From Montifringilla adamsi (Eukaryota > Chordata > Aves > Passeriformes > Passeridae), in assembly GCA_017590115.1 (NCBI GenBank), contig JAGGNK010008892.1:62001-126000 (forward strand): a stretch of DNA of 64,000 nt, read 5' to 3'. A model generated the notes under the pieces. That model had not been told where the DNA came from. It worked only from the letters and a program-made list of their open reading frames with translations, and made no database searches. The position numbers and the translations under genes are program-made. Positions 52,901 through 58,507 of the stretch are shown here, piece after piece; position 1 is the stretch's first letter; each line of letters opens with the position of its first letter.

Positions 52901-55900
52901 CAGCAATGTATGCATTTGGCTAACAAAGGCAGAGAAGCTGATCCTCGGGGTCTTCACACACTGAGAAGGTTAATTTTTCAAGGTACTTGGTATTTTGCTA
53001 CCTTTCCACATTGTGAAAATGCGTTTTAACTACCCCTCTAGAAGCTGCAGTTTCTGTCCACACAAGAGAGGAAGCAGCTTTGACGCTGATCAGCTGTTAC
53101 CTCGGTCTGTGCTGCCATTCCCAGCACACGAACAAATAGATGATTGTTGTGTAAGAATGTGGACACACAAGTTTAATGGACCCCATGAAATTCTAGTGTC
53201 CCCATCTCCTGTACAGGAAAGGCCCAAAGCAGTGTCAGACAACTTTGCTGTAATTTAAGCAGATGTTGGACTAGTAATTTCTAAATATCCTTGCCATCTT
53301 AAAAATTTTATCTTCAAGAAGATAAAAGGCTGGAACCAGAAGTTCACTAAAATACTTCCACAGATGAAAACCTTTCCATAGGAAGGACAATCCTTACAAT
53401 CCAAAGACTATCTCCTTATCTGACATTTGTCCTCAAGAAGACATACCAATTTATCTAGTTAAACCCAAACAAAAGGCATATGGGTTCCCTTACTTCATCT
53501 GAAATAGAATTTAAATTGATCAGGAAAAGGTTAAAACTAAGCCAAAATAATTCAATCAGTCCAAACTAAAAATCTTTGAATCTTTTAAAACAAAAAAAAT
53601 TCAGACTATATTTCGGTTCTTTTGAATTTTGAGATTGTTGTATGAGGAAAATGTATAAATGGAAAAACTACGGGATTTGTGTTACACATTCATGCTTTAA
53701 TATACCTTCAGCTGGTAAAATTCACACAAGATTTCACCATCCAAGCTTCTACAAAAAAATATTTACCTCTTTATTTATCTGAGAGAGAAATCAACACAGC
53801 TGGACCACTAGCTTCCTACATTTCCCCAATTTAGTCAACTAACATGGAAAAAAAAAAACCAAACTAGGAAACAAGCATGCTAACTGTTGAAAGGAGCACT
53901 TGGTCATAGTGGTGTGGCAGTACACTCTTAATACATTTTTCCTTTGAAAGGTACAACTCCAAAAATACTCTAATTGAGGCCTGCTCTCAAATCTGCAAAA
54001 ACTAGTTCTACTGGTCATATGAGTAAACTTCAACTTACCTATGGCCTGCACATCTTCTTTTTGCTTCTGGAACCTTGCCCTTTCCTTTGATACTTTACTT
54101 TTGCTTCCTGGGGTGTTTTGTTTAGGTTTAATATTGTCCTCCTGATAGAGAATTTGGAGGTGGAGAGGCAAAAAAAAAAAGAGCATAATAACTACAGTGA
54201 AATGACCAGCAAAAGATATTCCCAATTTTTTAACTGCTCTGCAGAACATAATGAAGTAGCATAGTGACTAAGAGTCTCAGTGTTTAAATACAGGCAAGTC
54301 ACATACCTGTATCTGAGAGCAAGTGATAGAATTTTATCTGAGAGTTCAAATTAAAGCTTTTTAGTAAATTATTTATTAGTCCCAGAATGGAAAAGTACTC
54401 TGTTTGTCATCACAACACACTGAGAAACTAGTTTCTTGATGGGATCCCAGAAATAATAACAAAAATAAGACGATAACATATCAATTATGATCCCTTTTAC
54501 CACCTTAACTATAAAGCAATTACTTTAAGAGCAATTGTGGAATATATCCCAATTGCCCTCAAAATAAAAGAAGCACAATGTCAACCCTGTATTTCAAATG
54601 ATCTGAAAACTCAGACAAATACAAGAACTTCATAGACCATGCTGATGTGTCTTCATCTGGGATTAAAAACATTACTGCTTACAAGACTTGCAGATGCTCT
54701 CTTCGGAGGTCGCCCTCGCCGTCTGCTTGCAGGACTGAAGATAAATGTGGGTGGTTCATCAGGAAAGAAATAGGAGAAGTTTTGTTCTGCTAGATTATAT
54801 TTTTCAATTGATGTTGCCTTAGTAAGAAATATAAAAATAGATATTAATGGTGAAGTTCTTACTTTTTAACAAAAATAAGCCAAAAAATCTAAATATAAGC
54901 TAATTAATCAATCATTAATTCACAAAAGAAGACAGTAAGAGCAACCATATCCACAACTACTTAACTGAGGATAAAAAAATAAAGCTCTGAAATAGTGTAA
55001 GTGAAGAGTTAATCTACCAAATGGGTAACGATAATAATGTATGGAGCACACATCTGAAACTAGAATTTGGCTTCATTTGGTAAGATGTTGTTTCTTTATA
55101 TGCCTTTCAGCAAACATAGATTGTCAGTGTCTTCCTAGTATTCCTATATACTGAAGTGTGTCAAGAATAAATTTTGACAGATAAAAGCAGAACCTGAACT
55201 TATTGAAGAGTTATGTAATTTTCTATTACACAGGCACTTATTTCTGGAGGAAGATTTTTCCAAATTGTCAAAGGTTCTTTTTCAAGTCTACTTTCTCGAC
55301 CTGATGGCTTCAGGAAATCTGCCCCTTTTGGACAATACAGATGAGGATACAAAGGAGACATTCCAAATAGGACATGTTCACATAACTGAAATGCAAGGCA
55401 GTCAGCAAGAGGACAAGAAGACACTCCACAGAAAGCCCAAATAAAGACAAGATGACAAGTACACAGAATGTAACAATTTTCCTGAGGCTCCAGAAAGCAT
55501 CACTAATAGATCACTAGTCCTTGATGTGGTACAGTGAGCTGGGTCAAAATGACCACTAACAAGCCAAGAAATGGGATGGTTTATCCCTTTCAGCTCTGTT
55601 TTCTTCTATTTCCATTTCTTTAGAAGAGACAGACTCTTAGAGTTACAAATTTATTTAGAAATTCATTGCCTTTCTTATTTCCCACAACTTTCAGAGGCAA
55701 GACTCTCACTGACTCTCATCTCTCTGAGCCTTCCTGTGCAGAATGAGCAGTTACATAGCTGTATGAGAAAATAACAGACATAATAAAAATCCCTGCTACT
55801 TTCTGAAAACAAGAAGATAGCAAGGATTTCATGGTCAAGGCTGCAATACACAGTGAAGGAGTCTAGGATCTCTTGTGGTACAGCAAGCAAAGCAAAGGAA

Positions 55901-58507
55901 ATTGCTGCCTTGTGGGAAAAGCTGCTCAAATTCTCAGTCTTCTGGTGCCCGCTAAGATGTGCACTTTAGTCTGAGTTGCTCTAAGTATCACCATATATCT
56001 AAAATTACAAACATATACACAATCAAAATCCAAGGCCTTATCAAAAATCCATTCCAGCCACCTCAACTCTGGTACCTGTCTCACTGAAGATCTGGAGACT
56101 GAATTCAATCTATTATAAAATATTTTCCAGCTAAAAGAATTAAAACAGAATAATACTGGTTTACTGTACCAACACAAAACCAGTTTATTTTTATTCAACT
56201 TAGAAATACCAGGTACATACCCTGAGGAATTAAACAATTAATGTGCTAGACTAATCAAAAGTATGTTATACTTACAAAAACCTAAATTTGACGTAGTATT
56301 TAAAAGGAGCTCTGAGCTGCTAGTAGAGAAGAGCAAATAAATACTAAATAGTGTCAATATTCTACCCCATAAATTATTTCTTCTTCCTTACCTTAGCTTT
56401 AATTACTCCATCATGTGGTTCACAGTGTTGTTTCAGAAAAAGTTTAAGTCTATCACGAGAAAAGAGATGTTTCCTCCGGCTGCATTAGGAAAGAAAGGAA
56501 GTATTATCAACTAACATCTTTAATTAGTATTTAAGTACAGGCAAAAGTATGTGCAAGAATACATGTGATAGACCATATTATTGATCTTTTTCTTATTTTC
56601 TTAATTATAAATAACACCCTTACCATTGTAATTAACATCTTTGAAAGCCCAAGTGAATTAAAATTTTATGAATAAAACAAAACTCAAGTAGTACACGAAC
56701 AGTTGGTTTATGCATCTGCAATTTTTATTTTGAAGATTCTCTTATGTCCTCTTTTATAAACACCCTTTTGATCCATAGTAGATCCTCCAAATACTTCTTA
56801 AAATTCCTAAATAAAATCCAAGTCTGATTGTGTCAGAAGAGAGGGAGGACAACAAGCAAACAGGGACAGCAGGAAAGCAGCATTCACATCTCTCAAGCAG
56901 GGAGGCAAGCCAACAAGTGACAAGGTGAATTCACACACTTCTCAGTCAAGCCATGCCACTCCTTTCTGCAGGACAGTGTGCACTCTACTGGCTCCTGGCA
57001 TTCCAGGGAACCTGTATTACTTCTTGGGAAGGAAAAGGCTTCACCACACAGGAGTAGTTAATGGAATAATAAATCCTGATTTGTGCTGGAACTAAATGAC
57101 TTGTAATCACACAAACTGAAGTTTGTTTACAGCGTTCAGTTTATATAAAGTTTTGATGCACAATCTACTCTAAACATATATTTTAACTAAATTTGAGACA
57201 AATTTGCTATTTAAGAAGCAAACTTTCTACACCTTTCTATTTTAAATCAATCTGATTGCCAGTGTCTGCTCTAACATTTCAAACCAGCAATGCCACCAGT
57301 GCTCACAACACCAATAGTTCATTATTAAGGTTATTAGAATTCTCACACTCTTCCATCTACTCCATCAATCACAACAGTAGCCAAGGTATCAGAAGTCACA
57401 GTCTTACAAAACATGGAATATATAAAAATTTTCTTAAGAAAGGATGTTCTTTGACATTTGATCTTCGTATACTTTCAAGCCTAACCAATACAAAGGGAAA
57501 TTTAATGCATGAAACAGAGAGGTTGGTTGTCAGCTACTATAAGTGATGTCCAGGTGTTAGAAAAATAAATCATTTGTTGGTAGAATTGCCCTTAAGGTTC
57601 AGGGCGGGACATGCTTCAGACCTAGGTACCAGTTCAGACAGGTACCGGTCTCAGACCTGCCGGGAGGTTAACAAAGCTTGGGAATAAGAACACCCAGTGA
57701 CAGTGGTCACAAAGAACACAGAATTTAGGGGTCACAAAGACACCTAGCAAAATTCCCAAGGTAAGGAAACCCAACCAAGCAACTATACCAAACCAGCTCC
57801 AACTGGGTAAAAGGTAATTCTGCAGGGGGAGATCTGTGGCCACCGACTCGGGACCACTGACACAAGAAACTCACTGACTCAAAAGAGGAAGACTGAGCAA
57901 GTGGACTAATTACCATAAGATGCCGTAATTAATCAATTAATTGGAATCATTAACCAATAGAAAACAGAACAGTAATTAGTAAGAGAACTTATGTAACTTG
58001 TAGCCAATGAACACTCATTCTTTTGCTTGCTAAAACACGCTTGATTTATGGAATTCCACTGACCACCTAGGCTTGTGCATCACTGAAATAAATAACCTCT
58101 GTCTCTCTTGAGTGTGTAATTATTGGCTCGCTGCACACACACTGGGTAACTAATCCGACTTTTGCAGACAACAGCAGGTTTCATCTGTGTGCCAATGAAA
58201 GCAGAGACCTGCAAGGAGTTGGTACCTGTGTTAATGCTAGCAAAGCGTGGAATCCTTGATACAGAAGGTCTGTATTACAGTATTTTGTTCCAGTGCTTTT
58301 AATTAACAGCTCTAATATAGTTTCAAAATGTCATTTTGTATCACAAAATCTTACACAATTCACAGTTACAAAGTATAATTTTAACTTCCACACACTAATT
58401 TTTACCTTAGTTGAGATGCTTTAACAATAACAGCTTCATATAAGTGTTTTTTAATAGGTTGGACTTTGTATTTAAACAAAGAAGGATCAATTATGGCTTT
58501 CTTCTCC
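21472..58507 (-). CDS. BAZ1A: BAZ1A (ACF1), chromatin-remodelling subunit; 23 coding exons, 5' part outside window
   Basis: BAZ1A pairs with the ISWI ATPase SMARCA5/SNF2H in the nuclear ACF and CHRAC complexes, which slide and space nucleosomes. Twenty-three exons join without a stop: 4144 nt, 1380 residues, matching the last ~1370 of about 1556 residues in mammalian BAZ1A. In window numbering (first complete codon = 1) the features are: AT-hook-like RRRGRPPKR (95-103), a Lys/Glu-rich coiled coil (about 143-230), the DDT domain (about 244-305), WHIM-type motifs including [10 protein letters not shown] (628-637), a PHD finger with complete C4HC3 ligands (977-1021), an acidic stretch (about 1035-1082) and a bromodomain (about 1261-1358) with WPF shelf and acetyl-lysine-binding Asn1335. 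The WAC domain exons must lie to the right. One intron uses a GC donor. CFL2 is the next gene downstream on the same strand, as in mammals. Confidence 0.95.
21663..22203 (-). other. BAZ1A: BAZ1A intron
   Basis: 541-base GT-AG intron inside the bromodomain; no repeat or other gene seen. Confidence 0.85.
22204..22291 (-). CDS. BAZ1A: BAZ1A exon, bromodomain ZA loop and helix A/B (residues 1289-1317)
   Basis: 88 nt; acceptor TTTTTTAG, donor TTAGCAT|GTAAGT. It encodes [20 protein letters not shown], then VNKCEYKLA. The [10 protein letters not shown] motif is the bromodomain ZA-loop signature. Confidence 0.95.
22292..24342 (-). other. BAZ1A: BAZ1A intron
   Basis: 2.05 kb GT-AG intron inside the bromodomain. 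No exon or confident repeat recognised. Confidence 0.85.
24343..24485 (-). CDS. BAZ1A: BAZ1A exon, bromodomain start (residues 1241-1288)
   Basis: 143 nt; acceptor TTTTCCAG, donor ATCCAG|GTAACT. It encodes [20 protein letters not shown], then helix Z ([12 protein letters not shown]) and the WPF shelf at residues 1278-1280, and ends KLVSKIQ. Confidence 0.95.
24486..25520 (-). other. BAZ1A: BAZ1A intron
   Basis: 1.0 kb GT-AG intron; short poly-A and poly-T runs only. Confidence 0.85.
25521..25990 (-). CDS. BAZ1A: BAZ1A exon, basic linker between PHD and bromodomain (residues 1084-1241)
   Basis: 470 nt; acceptor CTTTGTAG, donor CTACAG|GTTAGA. A Ser/Arg/Lys-rich, probably disordered linker with the conserved island [20 protein letters not shown] and a terminal GRKRQS basic cluster. 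It diverges more from mammals than the flanking domains do, but the phase and landmarks agree. Confidence 0.94.
25991..27268 (-). other. BAZ1A: BAZ1A intron with G/T-rich simple repeat
   Basis: 1.28 kb GT-AG intron. It contains a low-complexity GTTT-type tract at about 26686-26779, ending in a run of six G on the plus strand. Confidence 0.85.
26686..26779. repeat. GTTT-type low-complexity tract
   Basis: Repeated TTTG and GTTT units followed by GGGGGG. Similar in composition to the tract at 37331-37437, and to the A/C-rich tracts at 12317-12390 and 35866-35935 read on the other strand. Confidence 0.7.
27269..27492 (-). CDS. BAZ1A: BAZ1A exon, end of PHD finger and acidic tract (residues 1010-1084)
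   Basis: 224 nt; acceptor CCGTTTCTAG, donor GATAAG|GTAAAT. It encodes [20 protein letters not shown] with the last PHD ligands Cys1018 and Cys1021, then a mostly Glu/Asp tract of about 45 residues. The acidic region is a likely histone-facing or disordered linker; that is inference. Confidence 0.95.
27493..27602 (-). other. BAZ1A: BAZ1A short intron within the PHD finger
   Basis: 110-base GT-AG intron that splits the PHD finger between its sixth and seventh zinc ligands. Confidence 0.9.
27603..27850 (-). CDS. BAZ1A: BAZ1A exon, first half of PHD finger (residues 927-1009)
   Basis: 248 nt; acceptor TTCAATGGAAG (a weak polypyrimidine tract), donor CTGAAG|GTATCT. It encodes [40 protein letters not shown], and then the PHD ligands Cys977, Cys980, Cys992, Cys995, His1000 and Cys1003. 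The PHD fold is completed by the next exon. Fixing the acceptor by phase with the upstream exon restores the conserved PLDAS junction. Confidence 0.95.
30481..30534. repeat. Tandem duplication of a 23-bp AT-rich unit, period 31
   Basis: The unit beginning TTTTAATTAATTTTTATATT occurs at 30481-30503 and identically at 30512-30534, separated by CAATATAT. Confidence 0.85.
30590..30615. repeat. Tandem duplication of a 13-bp unit
   Basis: Two adjacent identical copies of GCAGACAGTGAAG. Confidence 0.85.
34934..34955. repeat. TA dinucleotide microsatellite
   Basis: Eleven AT units, followed 17 bases further on by a short TG run. It is likely to vary in length between individuals; that is inference. 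Confidence 0.9.
35156..35304 (-). CDS. BAZ1A: BAZ1A exon (residues 877-927)
   Basis: 149 nt; acceptor CTCTTCTAG, donor CTCTTG|GTAAGT. It encodes [20 protein letters not shown], a Ser/Thr-rich linker, then [20 protein letters not shown] and FLKAPL, the conserved helix that comes before the PHD region. Confidence 0.95.
35866..35935. repeat. A/C-rich low-complexity tract
   Basis: AAAACC and CAAAC-like units in a BAZ1A intron. Confidence 0.65.
37331..37437. repeat. G/T-rich low-complexity tract
   Basis: TTTTG, GTTTT and GGTTTT units in a BAZ1A intron, resembling the tract at 26686-26779. Confidence 0.65.
37800..37954 (-). CDS. BAZ1A: BAZ1A exon (residues 826-877)
   Basis: 155 nt; acceptor TGCTTCAG, donor AAGACAG|GTAAGT. 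It encodes [20 protein letters not shown], then [20 protein letters not shown] and DKFIVKD. This matches the segment after WHIM3 in mammalian BAZ1A. Confidence 0.95.
38137..38300 (-). CDS. BAZ1A: BAZ1A exon, WHIM3-like segment (residues 771-825)
   Basis: 164 nt; acceptor TTCTTGCAG, donor ATTAAG|GTATTT. The first half is a variable basic linker ([16 protein letters not shown]). The second half is the strongly conserved [20 protein letters not shown], then QGTLGAIK. Confidence 0.95.
38301..40907 (-). other. BAZ1A: BAZ1A intron
   Basis: 2.6 kb GT-AG intron. No exon, RNA gene or confident repeat seen. Short poly-T and poly-A runs near 39715-39726. Confidence 0.85.
40908..41516 (-). CDS. BAZ1A: BAZ1A large exon with WHIM2-like motif (residues 568-771)
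   Basis: 609 nt, the longest exon here; acceptor AACTTTAG, donor ATTCCAG|GTAAAT. It encodes a basic and charged start ([16 protein letters not shown]), the highly conserved [20 protein letters not shown] motif, [11 protein letters not shown], a variable Ser-rich segment, and then [20 protein letters not shown]. The central motif corresponds to WHIM2, which in ISWI partners contacts linker DNA and the ATPase. Confidence 0.95.
41517..43109 (-). other. BAZ1A: BAZ1A intron with perfect hairpin near its donor
   Basis: 1.6 kb GT-AG intron. Sixty-three to one hundred bases inside the donor is a perfect 16-bp inverted repeat (43010-43047). Otherwise unremarkable. Confidence 0.85.
43010..43047. repeat. 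Perfect 16-bp inverted repeat, 6-base loop
   Basis: The left arm TACTATAAAACACAAG (43010-43025) and right arm CTTGTGTTTTATAGTA (43032-43047) are exact reverse complements around TGCTTG. Immediately to the right, GTGTTTTATAG and ATGCAGGTG are each repeated once more (to about 43077), so the site also shows local duplication. Confidence 0.95.
43110..43234 (-). CDS. BAZ1A: BAZ1A exon, acidic to basic switch (residues 526-568)
   Basis: 125 nt; acceptor CTGTGTCAG, donor CGGAGAG|GTAATG. It encodes [20 protein letters not shown], then [20 protein letters not shown]. The acidic part is followed by a basic KKRRR cluster that could act as a nuclear localisation signal. A perfect hairpin lies 63 bases into the next intron. 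Confidence 0.93.
43235..43775 (-). other. BAZ1A: BAZ1A intron
   Basis: 541-base GT-AG intron, AT-rich, nothing else seen. Confidence 0.85.
43776..43889 (-). CDS. BAZ1A: BAZ1A exon, charged coiled coil (residues 488-526)
   Basis: 114 nt; acceptor ACTATTAG, donor TGTTGG|GTATGG. It encodes [20 protein letters not shown] and ends [10 protein letters not shown]. Nearly all residues are charged. It continues the helix started in the preceding exon and leads into the acidic SIGEEERE-type region known in mammals. Confidence 0.93.
44177..44342 (-). CDS. BAZ1A: BAZ1A exon (residues 433-488)
   Basis: 166 nt; acceptor TTTTATTAG, donor GCAGCAAG|GTAGGA. It encodes [20 protein letters not shown], then [20 protein letters not shown], and runs into a charged helix with EREAAA. 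Confidence 0.94.
44343..44998 (-). other. BAZ1A: BAZ1A intron
   Basis: 656-base GT-AG intron, nothing else seen. Confidence 0.85.
44999..45223 (-). CDS. BAZ1A: BAZ1A exon, WHIM1-like region (residues 358-433)
   Basis: 225 nt; acceptor CAACTGTAG, donor TGCCAG|GTAATA. It encodes [20 protein letters not shown], then the [20 protein letters not shown] block and SSTSVYDL. This is the conserved post-DDT (WHIM/D-TOX) segment of BAZ1A-type proteins. Confidence 0.94.
45352..45447 (-). CDS. BAZ1A: BAZ1A exon, 96 nt (residues 326-358)
   Basis: Acceptor TCCTTAAAG, donor CATCAGG|GTATGT. It encodes [20 protein letters not shown], then [12 protein letters not shown]. Both ends are in phase 1, so skipping would keep the frame. 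Confidence 0.92.
45448..47822 (-). other. BAZ1A: BAZ1A intron
   Basis: 2.4 kb GT-AG intron (donor GTCAGA). No exon or confident mobile element recognised. Confidence 0.85.
47823..47969 (-). CDS. BAZ1A: BAZ1A exon, second half of DDT domain (residues 277-326)
   Basis: 147 nt; acceptor TATTCACAG, donor CCAAAG|GTCAGA. It encodes [20 protein letters not shown], then [20 protein letters not shown] and onward. This is the closing helices of DDT and an acidic linker. Confidence 0.94.
47970..48420 (-). other. BAZ1A: BAZ1A GC-AG intron inside the DDT domain
   Basis: 451-base intron starting GCAAGT and ending TTCACAG. The donor context TTTAG|GCAAGT matches the strong consensus that GC donors usually need. 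Both flanking exons fix the junction: TTA G joined to AG GTT gives the conserved LEVLEE sequence. Confidence 0.9.
48421..48559 (-). CDS. BAZ1A: BAZ1A exon, first half of DDT domain; GC donor (residues 231-277)
   Basis: 139 nt; acceptor TTTGCAG. It encodes [20 protein letters not shown], then [16 protein letters not shown], the core of the DDT domain, which forms a helical ISWI/DNA-interaction module. The exon ends TTTAG and the intron begins GCAAGT, a non-canonical but recognised GC-AG donor. A GT lies four bases further on, but using it would break the frame. Confidence 0.94.
48560..50983 (-). other. BAZ1A: BAZ1A intron containing a CR1 fragment
   Basis: 2.4 kb GT-AG intron. About 0.58 kb of it is a CR1 LINE 3' fragment (49468-50050). 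The remainder has no recognised feature. Confidence 0.85.
49468..50050 (-). mobile_element. CR1-type LINE, degenerate 3' end of ORF2 plus 3' UTR
   Basis: On the minus strand, translation gives a segment starting [20 protein letters not shown] (about 49940-49998) and, further on in the same frame after several stops, [20 protein letters not shown] (about 49600-49680). As I recall the family, both are landmarks of the C-terminal end of CR1 ORF2 (reverse transcriptase protein). The element lies sense to BAZ1A, is truncated at its 5' end and carries in-frame stops, so it cannot move by itself. The right boundary is approximate. Confidence 0.88.
50984..51079 (-). CDS. BAZ1A: BAZ1A exon, end of charged helix (residues 199-230)
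   Basis: 96 nt, phase 0 at both ends; acceptor TTTTTTAG, donor CTTAAG|GTATGA. It encodes [20 protein letters not shown] followed by [12 protein letters not shown]. As a symmetric exon it could be skipped without a frameshift. Confidence 0.94.
51080..51877 (-). other. BAZ1A: BAZ1A intron
   Basis: 798-base GT-AG intron. A local duplication at about 51802-51845 repeats the phrase CCATTATACTGTTCC. Confidence 0.85.
51878..52044 (-). CDS. BAZ1A: BAZ1A exon, charged coiled coil (residues 143-198)
   Basis: 167 nt; acceptor CTTTATAG, donor GAAAAA|GTAATT. It encodes [20 protein letters not shown] followed by alternating Lys/Glu blocks, the long charged helix that precedes the DDT domain. The codons are dominated by AAA, GAA, AAG and GAG, so low-complexity masking may hide this exon. 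Confidence 0.92.
52045..54038 (-). other. BAZ1A: BAZ1A intron
   Basis: 2.0 kb GT-AG intron. A minus-strand open frame at 52252-52707 has no family signature and is probably chance in AT-rich DNA. Confidence 0.8.
54039..54141 (-). CDS. BAZ1A: BAZ1A exon (residues 109-143)
   Basis: 103 nt; acceptor CTATCAG, donor CATAG|GTAAGT. It encodes a Lys/Gln-rich linker ([20 protein letters not shown] and onward) that is only loosely similar to mammals, as expected of a disordered segment. Phases fit on both sides. Confidence 0.88.
54142..54682 (-). other. BAZ1A: BAZ1A intron
   Basis: 541-base GT-AG intron, nothing else seen. Confidence 0.85.
54683..54817 (-). CDS. BAZ1A: BAZ1A exon with AT-hook-like motif (residues 64-108)
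   Basis: 135 nt, phase 0 at both ends; acceptor TTACTAAG, donor CTT|GTAAGC. It encodes the [14 protein letters not shown] stretch followed by [10 protein letters not shown]. The GRP core flanked by basic residues is the form of an AT-hook, suggesting minor-groove DNA contact; that function is inferred. Confidence 0.92.
54818..56391 (-). other. BAZ1A: BAZ1A intron
   Basis: 1.6 kb GT-AG intron, no other feature recognised. Confidence 0.85.
56392..56479 (-). CDS. BAZ1A: BAZ1A exon (residues 34-63)
   Basis: 88 nt; acceptor TAATGCAG, donor GCTAAG|GTAAGG. It encodes [20 protein letters not shown] followed by PHDGVIKAK, a well-conserved basic segment of ACF1 proteins. Confidence 0.92.
56480..58405 (-). 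other. BAZ1A: BAZ1A intron containing an LTR
   Basis: 1.9 kb GT-AG intron. About one third is an LTR inserted in the opposite orientation to BAZ1A (57555-58173). Confidence 0.85.
57555..58173 (+). mobile_element. Solo LTR of an endogenous retrovirus
   Basis: A 619-base block with TG...CA ends (TGTTAG ... ACAACA), flanked by CCAGG at 57550-57554 and GCAGG at 58174-58178, a near-match target duplication. In plus orientation it has a CCAAT motif near 58003, then an AATAAATAA poly(A) signal near 58087, then a GT-rich stretch (TTGAGTGTGTAATTATTGG), the usual order of U3, R and U5. No gag, pol or env remnant flanks it, so internal recombination has probably left a solo LTR. The family is not identified. 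It lies antisense to BAZ1A inside an intron. Confidence 0.75.
58406..58507 (-). CDS. BAZ1A: BAZ1A exon, first coding exon in window (residues 1-34)
   Basis: 102 nt; acceptor TTTCCTAG, donor CTAAG|GTAAAA. It encodes [17 protein letters not shown] and onward to the VKASQLS stretch, which aligns with the region following the WAC domain in mammalian BAZ1A. The first base completes a codon begun in an exon beyond this window. Confidence 0.9.
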
